Shown: positions 53,334 to 63,309, counted from the first letter of the stretch. The stretch is 64,000 nt of DNA from an uncultured Prevotellaceae bacterium (GCA_900318115.1 ONJJ01000006.1:33909-97908), one strand, 5' to 3'. A program made the numbers and translations. Notes: a model not told the origin generated them from the letters alone.

Positions 53334-54664
53334 ACCTGAAACATAGGATCCTCGTGGCCACAGCGGCCTGTATTCTTTCCACCACTGCGGCGTTGGCCCA
53401 GAGCAATGGCTCCAACTCCCCCTACTCCAGATTCGGAATGGGACTCGTGAACGACCAGTCACAAGGCCCCAACCGATCCATGGGCGGCATAGGCCAAGGA
53501 CTGCGCAACGGCGCCCGAGTGAATATGCTCAATCCCGCCAGCTACTCCGCCACCGACTCTCTGAGCTTCATCTTCGACATCGGAATGGGGCTGCAACGCA
53601 ATCGTCTCACCCAGAACGGAGCACACCAGAGCGTCAACAACACGACCTTCGACTACGTAAACGCAGCCTTCCGACTGATGCCCAAGCTGGGAATGAGCGT
53701 GGGATTCATGCCCTACACCAGCATCGGATATACCTTCTCGCAGGATTTCGAGGTCATGCACGATGACGTCTCCAATCAGACCATCACTCAGGAGCAGACC
53801 TACACCGGATCCGGAGGTCTGCGTCAAGCCTATTTGGGCGTGGGATGGATGCCACTGAAGAACCTGTCCATCGGAGCCAACGTCGGGTTCCTTTGGGGAG
53901 ACGTGGATCACGGAGTGACACAATCCTTTGCCGAGGACGGAAAGTCCAACACGACCTACTACGGGGGACTCATCACCGTGTACTCCGCCGACCTCAGGAC
54001 CTGGAAGGCAGACATCGGACTGCAGTACTCCATACCACTCAACAAGGAGGACGAACTCACGCTGGGTGCCACCGTGGGACTCGGCCACAAAATAAGCGGA
54101 GAAGCCACCATGCTACGCATCTCACTCAACGCCGACACCATCGTCCGCTCGACCAACAATGCATTCCAACTCCCCATGACGTACAGCGTCGGTGCCACAT
54201 GGAAGCACAAACAGAAATGGACCGTAGGTGCAGACTTTACCCTCGAGCAGTGGGCTAACTGCGTAGCACCCCATATCGAGAGCAACAGCGATGACGCCAA
54301 CGAAGCCCGGTACGTAGCGACCAAAGGCAGCTATTCCAATCGTTTCCGTATCAACGCCGGAGCGGAATACATTCCCGATAGATACGGACGTTCGTACTTA
54401 CAAAGGATTAACTACCGCTTTGGTGCTTACTTCTCCACGCCCTACCTCAAAATCAATGGTCAGGACGGACCCAAGGAATTCGGACTCACGGCAGGGGTAG
54501 GACTGCCCGTGAACTTCTGGCACAGCCGCTCGCAAGTGAACTTCGGAGTACAATGGGCACGCAGGAACGCATCGGCTGCCGGGATGATCAATGAGAACAT
54601 CCTGCGCATCAATCTGGGAGTCACCTTCAACGAAGCCTGGTTCATGAAATGGAAGATCGATTAA
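53330..54664 (+). CDS. Outer-membrane beta-barrel protein of the coaX-lptC cluster
   Basis: 444 residues. Signal peptide (1-24), then NSPYSRFGMGLVND, the common opening of a Bacteroidota FadL/OmpP1-like family, and about 14 amphipathic strands. Conserved position after coaX and before lptC. Transport substrate unknown; it may help insert or pass a hydrophobic compound. Starts inside the coaX stop (ATGA). Confidence 0.78.
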   Translation: MNLKHRILVATAACILSTTAALAQSNGSNSPYSRFGMGLVNDQSQGPNRSMGGIGQGLRNGARVNMLNPASYSATDSLSFIFDIGMGLQRNRLTQNGAHQSVNNTTFDYVNAAFRLMPKLGMSVGFMPYTSIGYTFSQDFEVMHDDVSNQTITQEQTYTGSGGLRQAYLGVGWMPLKNLSIGANVGFLWGDVDHGVTQSFAEDGKSNTTYYGGLITVYSADLRTWKADIGLQYSIPLNKEDELTLGATVGLGHKISGEATMLRISLNADTIVRSTNNAFQLPMTYSVGATWKHKQKWTVGADFTLEQWANCVAPHIESNSDDANEARYVATKGSYSNRFRINAGAEYIPDRYGRSYLQRINYRFGAYFSTPYLKINGQDGPKEFGLTAGVGLPVNFWHSRSQVNFGVQWARRNASAAGMINENILRINLGVTFNEAWFMKWKID

Positions 54665-54668
54665 GAGG

Positions 54669-55346
54669 ATGCGAGACCCACGGCAGACAAGACTAACACA
54701 CCACTCTTGGCTCATCGTCCTAATGATGATGGCAATCATGGCTTGTGACAACACCCACGAACACATAGCCCCAGCCATCAATCCCGAGGACTCCCTGCCA
54801 TTCATGACCAGCCACGGCATCTCCAACCTCATTTCTGATTCCGGAGTCATCAGCTATAAAATCGTGGCCGAAGACTGGGATATATACACCACCACACCTC
54901 AGAAATGGACCTTCCTGAAAGGACTTTTCCTCGAGAAATTCGACACCACTTTCCACGTGGAATGGCACGTACAGGCCGACACAGCCTACTGCCACGACAA
55001 CCGCATCTGGGAACTGCGTGGGCGAGTTGTCATACTCAACCGCGAAGGCACCTTGTTCCGTTCCGAAGAACTCTTCTGGGACATGAATGAGCACAAGATG
55101 TGGAGCAATCTCTTCATGCGCATCGACAAGCCCGACAGCGAACAGCAACTGGAAGGCAACAGATTCCGATCCAACGAGGAAATGACGGATTACCACATCA
55201 CGTCGTCCTCCGGATTCACACCCGTATCAGAGTCGGACAACGAACAACCGACACCCGCTGCCCCCACAGAGGAAACGGCCAAGAAAGACTCGGTCGTAGT
55301 GCGGGCACCCAACAAACCTATTCCATCATCCATCCACCGACAATGA
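54669..55346 (+). CDS. lptC: LPS export periplasmic protein LptC
   Basis: 225 residues. Hydrophobic segment with Cys26 (MMMAIMACDNT), so probably a lipoprotein rather than the bitopic form of E. coli, then a beta-jellyroll (about 55-170) with DSGVISYKIVAEDWDIY and EELFWDMNEHKMWSN, typical of LptC in this phylum. Carries LPS from LptB2FG to the bridge; LptD is encoded at 3911. The C-terminal 45 residues are Pro/Glu-rich and disordered. Starts 4 bases after the OMP stop. Confidence 0.87.
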   Translation: MRDPRQTRLTHHSWLIVLMMMAIMACDNTHEHIAPAINPEDSLPFMTSHGISNLISDSGVISYKIVAEDWDIYTTTPQKWTFLKGLFLEKFDTTFHVEWHVQADTAYCHDNRIWELRGRVVILNREGTLFRSEELFWDMNEHKMWSNLFMRIDKPDSEQQLEGNRFRSNEEMTDYHITSSSGFTPVSESDNEQPTPAAPTEETAKKDSVVVRAPNKPIPSSIHRQ

Positions 55347-56617
55347 CAACACTCATCATCTATATTGTGCTCATTCTGGCCCTCTCCGCTTTCTTCTCGG
55401 GAATGGAAATCGCCTTCGTATCGAGCAACAAACTCCGCTTCGAGATGGAGCGGGCACAGAGCACCTTCAGCGCCCGACTGGCCTCCACATTCTTCGAACA
55501 TCCCAACAGCTTCATATCTACACTGCTCGTAGGAAACAACATCGCGCTCGTCATCTATGGCATCCTCATAGCACGCTTGCTGGAACCGACGGTCATACGC
55601 CCGCTGGGAATACAAAACGAATGGGTGGCACTGCTGACACAGACCATCATCTCCACACTCATCGTCCTCGTCACGGGAGAGTTCATCCCCAAGACCCTCT
55701 TCAAAATCAACCCCAACAGGGCACTGACCTTCTTTGCCCCGCTGGCATACCTCTTTTATATAATACTCTACCCCATCTCGAAATTTACGGGAGGACTGGC
55801 CAAGCTGCTTCTGAGAATCTTTGGACTGAAGGTGGCACAGACCGACAGCGACTCGGCCTTCAGCAAAGTGGATCTCGACTTCCTAATCCAGTCCTCCATC
55901 GACCAGAGCGACAACGACGAGGAAATAGAGGATGAGGTCAAGATATTCCAGAACGCCTTGGATTTCAGTAACTGCAAGGTCCGAGACTGCATCGTTCCTC
56001 GAACGGAAATAGTGGCCGTGGACGTCACCGAGAGCCTGGAGCAACTGAAGTCCAAGTTCATCGAGAGCGGATGCTCTAAAATCATCGTTTACGATGATGA
56101 TGTCGACAACATCCTGGGATTCATCCATTCATCTGAGATGTTCAGGCTCAAAAGCGGCGACAGCTGGAAAGAGCACATCCGGGAGGTACCTATCGTGCCC
56201 GAGAGCATGAATGCCCAAAAGTTGATGCAGACCCTCATGCAGCAGAAGATATCGCTGGCCGTGGTCGTCGACGAATTCGGAGGCACCAGCGGCATCTGCA
56301 CCCTCGAAGACCTCGTCGAGGAAATCTTCGGCGACATAGAGGACGAGCACGACCAGCAATCCTATACGGCAAAGCGGCTTCCAAACGGAGAATTCGAACT
56401 CTCCGGCCGACTTGAAGTAGAGAAGGCCAACGAACTACTGGACATCGACCTGCCTGAAAGTGACGACTACCTCACTGTGGGCGGATTGATCCTGCACGAA
56501 ATCCAACGATTCCCGAAGCTGAATGAAGTAGTTCGGTTCAGCCACTACGAATTCAAGGTTATTAAGAATACAAGCACCAAAATTGAGCTCGTTCGCTTGC
56601 GAATTATGCCCGATTAG
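55343..56617 (+). CDS. CNNM/CorC-family transporter with CBS pair (hemolysin-like, GldE-related)
   Basis: 424 residues from the ATG overlapping the lptC stop (ATGA). DUF21/CNNM membrane domain (about 1-180, with SGMEIAFVSSNKLRFE and TGEFIPKTLFKINP), two CBS motifs (about 205-330, with VPRTEIVAVD and FGGTSGICTLEDLVEEIFGDI) and a CorC_HlyC C-terminal domain (about 345-424). Related proteins export Mg2+ or Co2+; in gliding Bacteroidota the relative is called GldE. No haemolytic activity is implied. Confidence 0.9.
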   Translation: MTTLIIYIVLILALSAFFSGMEIAFVSSNKLRFEMERAQSTFSARLASTFFEHPNSFISTLLVGNNIALVIYGILIARLLEPTVIRPLGIQNEWVALLTQTIISTLIVLVTGEFIPKTLFKINPNRALTFFAPLAYLFYIILYPISKFTGGLAKLLLRIFGLKVAQTDSDSAFSKVDLDFLIQSSIDQSDNDEEIEDEVKIFQNALDFSNCKVRDCIVPRTEIVAVDVTESLEQLKSKFIESGCSKIIVYDDDVDNILGFIHSSEMFRLKSGDSWKEHIREVPIVPESMNAQKLMQTLMQQKISLAVVVDEFGGTSGICTLEDLVEEIFGDIEDEHDQQSYTAKRLPNGEFELSGRLEVEKANELLDIDLPESDDYLTVGGLILHEIQRFPKLNEVVRFSHYEFKVIKNTSTKIELVRLRIMPD

Positions 56618-56692
56618 AGACTTTTTTGCGTTCTGAAGTCCCTATTTCGACAAAATTCCGACGAAACACGTGGTAGTTTGAGAAATTCTTTG

Positions 56693-56700
56693 TACCTTCG
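56693..56700 (+). promoter_or_regulatory. -7-like box for the PpiD-like foldase
   Basis: TACCTTCG, 47 bases before the ATG at 56748; one mismatch to TAnnTTTG. Confidence 0.5.
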
Positions 56701-56747
56701 TGCGCTTTTTGAGAAATAAATAACAAAAAATAATAAAAGAACCTATT

Positions 56748-58907
56748 ATGGCAGCATTACAAAAGATTAGAAGCAAAGGCGCAATCCTGCTCCTCGTAGT
56801 GGGTCTGGCCTTGTTTGCTTTCATTGCCGAAGAAGTCGTGCGCGCGCTTTCATCATCTCGCACTGAGAGCCGCCAAAGCGTAGGCGAAGTCTATGGCAAG
56901 AGTATCAACATCCAGGAATTCAACGACCTCGTGGACGAGTACACCAGCGTCGTGAAATTCTCATCCGGCCTGGAAAACCTCAACGAGGAGCAGACCCAGT
57001 CCATCCGCGACCAAGTCTGGCAGACCTATGTCCAGAACCAACTTCTCCAACACGAAGCTGAAGAACTCGGGCTCACCGTGACAGATGCTGAAGTTCAGGA
57101 CATCATCAACAACGGACAGAGCCCCCTGCTCGCCCAGACGCCGTTCAGCAATCCTCAGACCGGTGCCTTCGACGTCCAGACTCTGAACCAGTTCCTCACA
57201 AACTACAAGGCAATGAAGGACCAGCCCAACCAGCCTGCAGAAGCCGTGGAGTACTACCAGCAAATCTACAACTACTGGAAGTTCATCGAAAAGAACATTC
57301 GTACTCAGCAGCTCTCACAGAAGTTCCAGAACCTGCTTAGCAAGAGCTTCATCGCCAATCCCGTAAGCGCCCAGAACAGTCTCACCGCCAGCAATAGCGA
57401 GAAGGACATCCTCCTGACTGCCATCCCCTACAGCAGCGTGAAGGACGAGGAAGTGAAGATTGAGGACAGCGACCTCAAGGCTAAGTACGAAGAGATGAAG
57501 AGCCTCTTCCGCCTGAACGAGCCCACCCGCGACATCAAGTACATCGACGTGAACATCACCGCCAGCAAGGCTGACCGCGAACAGATCGAGAGCGAGATGG
57601 CAGAAGTGGCCGCACAGCTTCAGGCTGAGGGCGCTGATATCGCTACCATCGTTCGTAAGAGCGGCAGCACCATCAGCTACAGCCCCGTGCCTCTCCGTCG
57701 CAACGCCATTGCTCCGGATATCGCCATGCAGCTCGACTCCATGGCTGTCGGCACCCAGAAAGGTCCCTACCTCAATGCCGCAGACAATACACAGAACATT
57801 ATCCGCTTCATCTCCAAGACCACCCTACCCGACTCCATCCAATTCCGTCAGATTGGAATCGCAGGTATCGACGAAGCCGCCCAGAAGACTGCAGACAGCA
57901 TCATGACAGCCCTCAATGCTGGTATTCCTTTCGACAGCATTGCCAAGAAGTACAACCAGACCGGCGAGGAGAACTGGATTACCTCTGCTCAGTACGAGGG
58001 TGCCACTCTCGACGAGGCCAACCAGCAGCTCATCAAGGCCATCAGCACGCAGGCCGTCGGAACCACTCAGCAAGTGAAACTTCCCACCGCTATTATTATC
58101 ACGCGCGTAACCGACCGTCGTAACATGGTTGAGAAGTACGACGTGGCCATCGTCAAGCGTCCCTATGACTTCTCCAACGACACCTACAACAAGACCTACA
58201 ATGATTTCTCCCAGTTTGTTGCCAGCAACAAGACCGCCGAAGAAATTGAGGCCAATGCCATGAAGAGTGGATACATGGTTCAGCAACGCAAGGGAATGTT
58301 CGCCAGCGAGCACAATGTAGCCGGCATCAGTTCCACCCGTGATGCCCTCCGCTGGATATTCAACAAGGACACCAAGGTGGGCGAGATTTCCGAAATCTAT
58401 GCCTGCGGCAACAACGACCACCTGCTCGTTGTCATCCTCGACGGCAAGAACGACGGCAAGTTCCGTACGCTGGAGTCCGTCAAGGACATGATTCAGTCCG
58501 AAGTGAGCCGCGATAAGAAGGCTGAGGTTATTCGTCAGCGTCTGGCTTCTGCCACCGATGTGGCCTCCGCAGCCAAGGTTGCCGGAGCACTGCCCGTTGA
58601 CACCATCAAGCACGTGACCTTCAACTCACCCGTCTTCATCAGCAGCGTGGGTGGTAGCGAGTACAGCCTGAGCGGTGCTGTGGCCAAAGCCTCCAAGGGT
58701 GCCTTCGTCAACGGCATCAAGGGCCAGACTGCCGTCTATGCTTTCCAGGTCATCAACGATCACCCTAGCAATATGAAGTTGGACGAGAAGAACAAGCAGC
58801 AGACCTATTCACAGGTGGCCAACCAGCAGCTGCGTGGTGCATCGCGTTTCATGCAGGAACTCTTTGAGCGTGCCAACGTGAAGGACAACCGCTACATCTT
58901 CTACTAA
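56748..58907 (+). CDS. PpiD-like peptidyl-prolyl isomerase/chaperone
   Basis: 719 residues. One N-terminal membrane anchor (about 12-32, RSKGAILLLVVGLALFAFIA), a SurA/trigger-factor-like N-domain with long helices (about 40-220), a parvulin (PpiC)-type rotamase region about 345-450 and further helical domains to the end. Like PpiD it would fold proteins emerging from SecYEG. The classical parvulin residues are hard to identify, so isomerase activity is uncertain. Codon use is more biased than in the preceding genes, suggesting good expression. Confidence 0.87.
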   Translation: MAALQKIRSKGAILLLVVGLALFAFIAEEVVRALSSSRTESRQSVGEVYGKSINIQEFNDLVDEYTSVVKFSSGLENLNEEQTQSIRDQVWQTYVQNQLLQHEAEELGLTVTDAEVQDIINNGQSPLLAQTPFSNPQTGAFDVQTLNQFLTNYKAMKDQPNQPAEAVEYYQQIYNYWKFIEKNIRTQQLSQKFQNLLSKSFIANPVSAQNSLTASNSEKDILLTAIPYSSVKDEEVKIEDSDLKAKYEEMKSLFRLNEPTRDIKYIDVNITASKADREQIESEMAEVAAQLQAEGADIATIVRKSGSTISYSPVPLRRNAIAPDIAMQLDSMAVGTQKGPYLNAADNTQNIIRFISKTTLPDSIQFRQIGIAGIDEAAQKTADSIMTALNAGIPFDSIAKKYNQTGEENWITSAQYEGATLDEANQQLIKAISTQAVGTTQQVKLPTAIIITRVTDRRNMVEKYDVAIVKRPYDFSNDTYNKTYNDFSQFVASNKTAEEIEANAMKSGYMVQQRKGMFASEHNVAGISSTRDALRWIFNKDTKVGEISEIYACGNNDHLLVVILDGKNDGKFRTLESVKDMIQSEVSRDKKAEVIRQRLASATDVASAAKVAGALPVDTIKHVTFNSPVFISSVGGSEYSLSGAVAKASKGAFVNGIKGQTAVYAFQVINDHPSNMKLDEKNKQQTYSQVANQQLRGASRFMQELFERANVKDNRYIFY

Positions 58908-58954
58908 TTCACACATTCTGCGCCCTCGCGCGCGCACGTAATATTAAATAAGGT

Positions 58955-58993
58955 GTCTCCTCTGCATCAAAAATGGCAGGGGAGACGTCTTTT
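58955..58993 (+). terminator. Intrinsic terminator after the PpiD-like gene
   Basis: GTCTCCTCTGC (58955-58965) pairs with GCAGGGGAGAC (58976-58986) with one wobble, followed by GTCTTTTTC. Confidence 0.85.
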
Positions 58994-59060
58994 TCAGGCT
59001 TGATTACGTTAAAAAAGTTAAAACTTCAACCAAATCTTTTCTTGTGAACACATAAAGCCT

Positions 59061-59068
59061 TATCTTTG
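59061..59068 (+). promoter_or_regulatory. -7 box for the NTF2-like gene
   Basis: TATCTTTG, 37 bases before the ATG at 59106. Confidence 0.65.
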
Positions 59069-59105
59069 CAGTTGCAAACTGAAGATAGCAAAATTAGTTA
59101 CCCAT

Positions 59106-59603
59106 ATGAACACCAACTTAATCCTGAAACGTCCCGTTCACGTTGCTCTCGAATCACGCCGAGAGAAAGAATCCGTGAGACGTCTGCTCACCTTCGAGCG
59201 TTTTGCCCGCGACAATCAACTTTGGCAGGAAATGCTCACCTGCTACTTGCCCGATGCTACTGTGCAAGCATCGTGGTTTAAAGGTAGTGCCAAGGATTTT
59301 GCCGATGCACTGGCCGCCCGCACCGACCATATCCCCTACCACATCCATGCATGTCTCGTCTGGACCTATGGAAACCGTTCCATTGCCATCGTCGAGACCA
59401 CTTTCCCCGTGAAGACAGAGATTGCAGGTACAACATTCAACCAGACTGGAGACTCGCAATACATCTATCGCCTCACACGTATCAACGGGGAATGGTACAT
59501 CAACAGTTGCACTACCATCCTGGAAGAGCTGCCAGGCAAGAGCCGTCCGGAGTACCTGACAAAGCTGTACGAGGAAGCCGACCAATGGCTGCAGAAAGGA
59601 TAA
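59106..59603 (+). CDS. SnoaL/NTF2-like protein
   Basis: 165 residues with the alpha+beta cone-barrel order of SnoaL-like proteins: helices RRLLTFERFARDNQLWQEML, strand segment YLPDATVQASWFKG, then FADALAARTDHIPYHIHA and the long strands WTYGNRSIAIVETTFPV and YIYRLTRINGEWYINS. Polyketide cyclase and isomerase relatives use the cavity for catalysis; no specific substrate can be given. Cytoplasmic. Converges with the patatin gene, whose stop lies 4 bases away. Confidence 0.78.
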   Translation: MNTNLILKRPVHVALESRREKESVRRLLTFERFARDNQLWQEMLTCYLPDATVQASWFKGSAKDFADALAARTDHIPYHIHACLVWTYGNRSIAIVETTFPVKTEIAGTTFNQTGDSQYIYRLTRINGEWYINSCTTILEELPGKSRPEYLTKLYEEADQWLQKG

Positions 59604-59607
59604 CCGA

Positions 59608-60459
59608 TTAGGATTGCAGGAACGACTTAAGTTCTTGCAATCTTTTTTTTGCATCTCCACGCCCTATATCATAAACGGCCTGCATCTCTGCCGGATCATG
59701 ACTTATATGACCTATGGGCAAGGCACGCTCTGGACGGAATACCAAGACGCGTCCAGCTCGCTCCTCTTCCCACACGTAGTCCAACTCAGCATTGTACATA
59801 TAATGTCTTTCGGCCACAGCTCGCAGGAAATTCGGATACTTGCGCAGGCCACTCACCCGCATCAGAGGCAGGAATTTGTTTTGACCTTTGATATAGTCAG
59901 CGGGTTGTGTCAGCACTACCACGTTCTTCTCATAACCTTGATCCTGAATGAACCGAAGAGGAATACTGTCCGCCACTCCGCCATCCAGCAACTTACGTCC
60001 CTCCAGCTCTACTACGCGCGAACAGAGAGGCATGGAGGCTGATGCACGAATCCAGTCATAGGTCAGGTCGCCGCCATGTTCTAACTTCTTGTAGAAAGCA
60101 CAACCCGTCTCTACATCCGTGCATACGACCCAGTACTCCAAAGGATTTTTCTCGAAGGTCTCATTATCAAACACATCCAGCTCATTGGGAACCGTATGAT
60201 AGGCGAAGTCTGCTCCAAAGAGATCTCCCGTTTGGATGAGCGAACGGAAGCTGCAATACCTCCAATCCTTGGCAAACCGTTGGTTATAGCGCAGCGGACG
60301 GCCTATCTGTCGGCTCTTCATATTACAACCGAAAGCAGCACCGGCCGACACGCCTACGAGGCCATCGAACTCGATGCCCTCCTCCATCATTACGTCCAAG
60401 ATTCCCGCGGTGTACAAGCCACGCAGAGCACCCCCTTCAAGAACTAATCCTTGCCTCAT
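59608..60459 (-). CDS. Patatin-like phospholipase
   Basis: 283 residues. Oxyanion hole GGALRG at the start, nucleophile Ser38 in GVSAGA and catalytic Asp159 in DGG, the full patatin dyad. No signal peptide, so a cytoplasmic or membrane-peripheral acyl hydrolase, similar to the YjjU-type group. A -7 box at 60508-60515 precedes it; the transglutaminase-like gene is divergent. Confidence 0.9.
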   Translation of the reverse strand: MRQGLVLEGGALRGLYTAGILDVMMEEGIEFDGLVGVSAGAAFGCNMKSRQIGRPLRYNQRFAKDWRYCSFRSLIQTGDLFGADFAYHTVPNELDVFDNETFEKNPLEYWVVCTDVETGCAFYKKLEHGGDLTYDWIRASASMPLCSRVVELEGRKLLDGGVADSIPLRFIQDQGYEKNVVVLTQPADYIKGQNKFLPLMRVSGLRKYPNFLRAVAERHYMYNAELDYVWEEERAGRVLVFRPERALPIGHISHDPAEMQAVYDIGRGDAKKRLQELKSFLQS

Positions 60460-60507
60460 TTTAATACTAATTTTTCGAGCTTACGATGTCATTTTCCTTT
60501 ATCGGTG

Positions 60508-60515
60508 CAAAGATA
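60508..60515 (-). promoter_or_regulatory. -7 box for the patatin-like gene
   Basis: TATCTTTG on the minus strand, 48 bases upstream of the ATG at 60459. Confidence 0.65.
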
Positions 60516-60572
60516 TGTATTATTCTTGTAATTCTCTTGCACTTTTTTACGCTTTTATTCAACAATTATTAG

Positions 60573-60580
60573 TATATTTG
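60573..60580 (+). promoter_or_regulatory. -7 box for the transglutaminase-like lipoprotein
   Basis: TATATTTG, 9 bases before the ATG at 60590, giving a very short leader. Confidence 0.65.
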
Positions 60581-60589
60581 CGCCCAGAT

Positions 60590-63085
60590 ATGAAAAAAAC
60601 TCTCATCCCACTGCTTGCAGCCCTCCTGATAACGGCATGCAATGCCCCATCCGTCGACACCTATGTCGATTTCCTGTACGAAAATTTGTCGCTGCCCGAC
60701 CGCATCGACTATCCACGTGACTACTACACAAATCAAGTACGCTTGTCCTTGCAAGCCCGTTCTGAGATGCCTTGGGGGGATAGCATTCCCGAGCGTGAAT
60801 TTCGCCATTTTGTGCTGCCTCCACGTGTCAGCAACGAAGATCTTGACACCTGCAGAGCCGTTTTCTACCGTGAACTGAAGCCCCGCCTGGAGGGACTCAC
60901 GATGAAAGAGGCCGTTCTGGAGGTCAACCATTGGTGCCATGAACACGTCACCTATCGCCCGACGAATGCACGGACCCTCAGTCCATTGGCGACCTACAAC
61001 ACAGCCTATGGACGCTGTGGTGAGGAGTCAGTATTCACGGTGGCTGCACTCCGTAGCGTGGGCATACCAGCCCGACAAGTCTACACTCCACGATGGGCAC
61101 ACACAGACGACAACCACGCTTGGGTCGAAGCATGGGCCGACGGGCATTGGTGGTTCCTCGGTGCCTGCGAGCCCGAGCCGATCCTGAACATGGGTTGGTT
61201 CAACGAGAGTGCATCACGAGGAATGTTGATGCACACCAAAGTTTTTGGCAACTATGATGGTCCGGAGGAAGTCGTCAATCGCCAACACGCCCTCACGGAA
61301 ATCAATGTCATCGACAACTATGCCCCCACACGCAAACTGACGGTGAACGTCTTGGACGTTCAAGGACAACCCGTTGTCGATGCCACTGTAGAATTTAAGC
61401 TCTATAACTACGCCGAATTCTTCACCGTCGCCCGCAAGCAGACCGACAAGGATGGCCGTGCAGCACTCACTGCTGGATTGGGTGATATGCTGGTGTGGGT
61501 AAGTACTCCCAGCGCCCTTGCTTACAAGGAAGTACACTTCGCCACCGACAGCATGATCACCATCCACCTCAGTCAGGAAGTTACCAGCAGCCTGTTCCAC
61601 CCCGTTGACCTGGACATCACACCGCCACCCGTCAGTGCCTCTCTACCTGACGTAACTCCTGCGCAACGTGCAGAAAACAATCGTCGACTGGTTTTGGAAG
61701 ATAGCATCCGCCATGCCTACGAAATAACGATGCCCGACCAGCGCAGTCGTGGCAATCATGTTGTTGTAGAAGCGTTCCTCGATAGTGCCTCTGCCAATGG
61801 AAATCAACACTTTGCCGAATCCTTGCTGGCAACTCTCCCTGACAAGGATCTGCAAGACGTAACCCTTTCTGTGCTCTTAGATAATCTGCACGCAAAATCC
61901 TATCAATCAAACACCTATCCCGCAGAGGTCGCCTTCCCCTACCTCTACTCACCTCGCATTGAGCGCGAACGTTTGACTGCTTTCAAGGCACCCCTCGTCG
62001 CTGCCTTTTGCGGCTTTGAACTTCCACAACTCATCGCATGGACACGCGATAGCATTCAGATCATCGACGATCAAAATCCCCAGAACCTGCGTATGCAGCC
62101 CCTTGGTGTCTTCCGCAGTCGCACTGCCGACCGCCTTGGACGCGACATATTCTTTGTCGCCGCTTGCCGTGCGTTGGGCATCCCCGCACGCATCAACGAA
62201 ATCAATGGGAAAGTACAATGTTTTGACACAGAATGGAATGATGTCGTCTTCGACCATATGAAATCCCCAACCGACCAAGAGGCCTCCACCACTAAGAATG
62301 AAGGAATCCTATACCTCACCTACATGCCATCGGATCATATCCCTGACGCCAAATACTACACCCACTTCACCCTCTCTCGACTCAATGAGCTAAACCAGCT
62401 TCAACTCTTGACCTATCCCGAAGAAGCGACTTTCAAGAACACGTTCGCCAACGGAGTCAAGCTCGATACCGGAACATACATTCTGACCACTGGTATTCGT
62501 CTGGCCGATGGCAGCGTGCGTTCACATCTTCAGGCTTTTGAAATCAAGAAAGATTCTTCGACCACCATACCTCTGACCCTACGCACAGCGCAGGATGCCA
62601 TCGCCGTTATCGGATCCCTCAATGCCGAAGACCTATATCTGCCCTTCAATGCCCAGGCTAAGAGTTCTGGCAAAGCCACCTCATTGCTCGCTACGTGTGG
62701 TCGTGGCTACTATGCCTTGGGCCTCATCGCTCCCAACCAAGAACCTACGAACCACGCTTTGCGCGACATTGCCCTTGTGCGTGAAGATTTTGAAAAATGG
62801 GGACGAAAGCTGGTACTTCTCTTTGAAGACGAAAGCGCAGCCAACCGATTTAACTTCCACGAATTTACAAGCGAGTCAGCACCTGTTCATCTCCCCGCCA
62901 TTACCCACTGGGGAATCGACATCAACGGCAGCATTAAGAAGGAAATATTCGAACAAATGCACCTTACCTCTCCTACCCTGCCCATCTTCCTCATCTGCGA
63001 CAGCTTCAACCGAGTCGTCTTCATCCAGCAAGGCTACACCATCGGCCTCGGCGAACAACTGCTGAAGGTCATCCACCAGTTGTAA
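60590..63085 (+). CDS. Transglutaminase-like lipoprotein with C-terminal thioredoxin-like region
   Basis: 831 residues, lipobox ending at Cys17 (LLITAC). Transglutaminase-core domain (about 95-195) with Cys143 in GRCGEES, His176 in DDNHAWVEAW and an acidic partner in the following strand. Then a beta-sandwich domain (about 235-335). Around residues 500-540 a stretch FFVAACRALGIPARINEINGK echoes the RSVGIPAR part of the first core, suggesting a degenerate second copy. The last 110 residues (KLVLLFEDES to LPIFLICDSFNRVVFIQQGY) resemble a thioredoxin-like fold without a CxxC. Could act as a peptidase or crosslinker at the envelope. The ATG at 60590 is fixed by the promoter just upstream. Confidence 0.8.
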   Translation: MKKTLIPLLAALLITACNAPSVDTYVDFLYENLSLPDRIDYPRDYYTNQVRLSLQARSEMPWGDSIPEREFRHFVLPPRVSNEDLDTCRAVFYRELKPRLEGLTMKEAVLEVNHWCHEHVTYRPTNARTLSPLATYNTAYGRCGEESVFTVAALRSVGIPARQVYTPRWAHTDDNHAWVEAWADGHWWFLGACEPEPILNMGWFNESASRGMLMHTKVFGNYDGPEEVVNRQHALTEINVIDNYAPTRKLTVNVLDVQGQPVVDATVEFKLYNYAEFFTVARKQTDKDGRAALTAGLGDMLVWVSTPSALAYKEVHFATDSMITIHLSQEVTSSLFHPVDLDITPPPVSASLPDVTPAQRAENNRRLVLEDSIRHAYEITMPDQRSRGNHVVVEAFLDSASANGNQHFAESLLATLPDKDLQDVTLSVLLDNLHAKSYQSNTYPAEVAFPYLYSPRIERERLTAFKAPLVAAFCGFELPQLIAWTRDSIQIIDDQNPQNLRMQPLGVFRSRTADRLGRDIFFVAACRALGIPARINEINGKVQCFDTEWNDVVFDHMKSPTDQEASTTKNEGILYLTYMPSDHIPDAKYYTHFTLSRLNELNQLQLLTYPEEATFKNTFANGVKLDTGTYILTTGIRLADGSVRSHLQAFEIKKDSSTTIPLTLRTAQDAIAVIGSLNAEDLYLPFNAQAKSSGKATSLLATCGRGYYALGLIAPNQEPTNHALRDIALVREDFEKWGRKLVLLFEDESAANRFNFHEFTSESAPVHLPAITHWGIDINGSIKKEIFEQMHLTSPTLPIFLICDSFNRVVFIQQGYTIGLGEQLLKVIHQL

Positions 63086-63180
63086 TGATCGTACATATAC
63101 CTTATGCATACAATGAGTTTTGCGAAAGGCGCACACGATTTCTTTGAAACAAATCAGATGCGCCTTTTCGCACGATCATT
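63084..63180 (+). terminator. Nested palindrome after the transglutaminase-like gene
   Basis: Outer arms AATGATCGT (63084-63092) and ACGATCATT (63172-63180) enclose a strong inner stem TGCGAAAGGCGCA (63121-63133) with TGCGCCTTTTCGCA (63159-63172). The outer arm includes the stop codon. Probably terminates transcription, with a cruciform-like fold. Confidence 0.7.
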
Positions 63181-63301
63181 TAAATATGCTCTAGAAGAGG
63201 ATTTAGCCGTTTTTTGTGCTTTCATGCGCTTTCCTTCATTAATATTGCAGTAAGTTTGTGAAAAAATGGTGAAAAAAGTTGGCCGCATGGAAAGAAAAAT
63301 G

Positions 63302-63309
63302 TAATTTTG
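63302..63309 (+). promoter_or_regulatory. -7 box for the last, partial gene
   Basis: TAATTTTG, 75 bases before the ATG at 63385. Confidence 0.6.
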
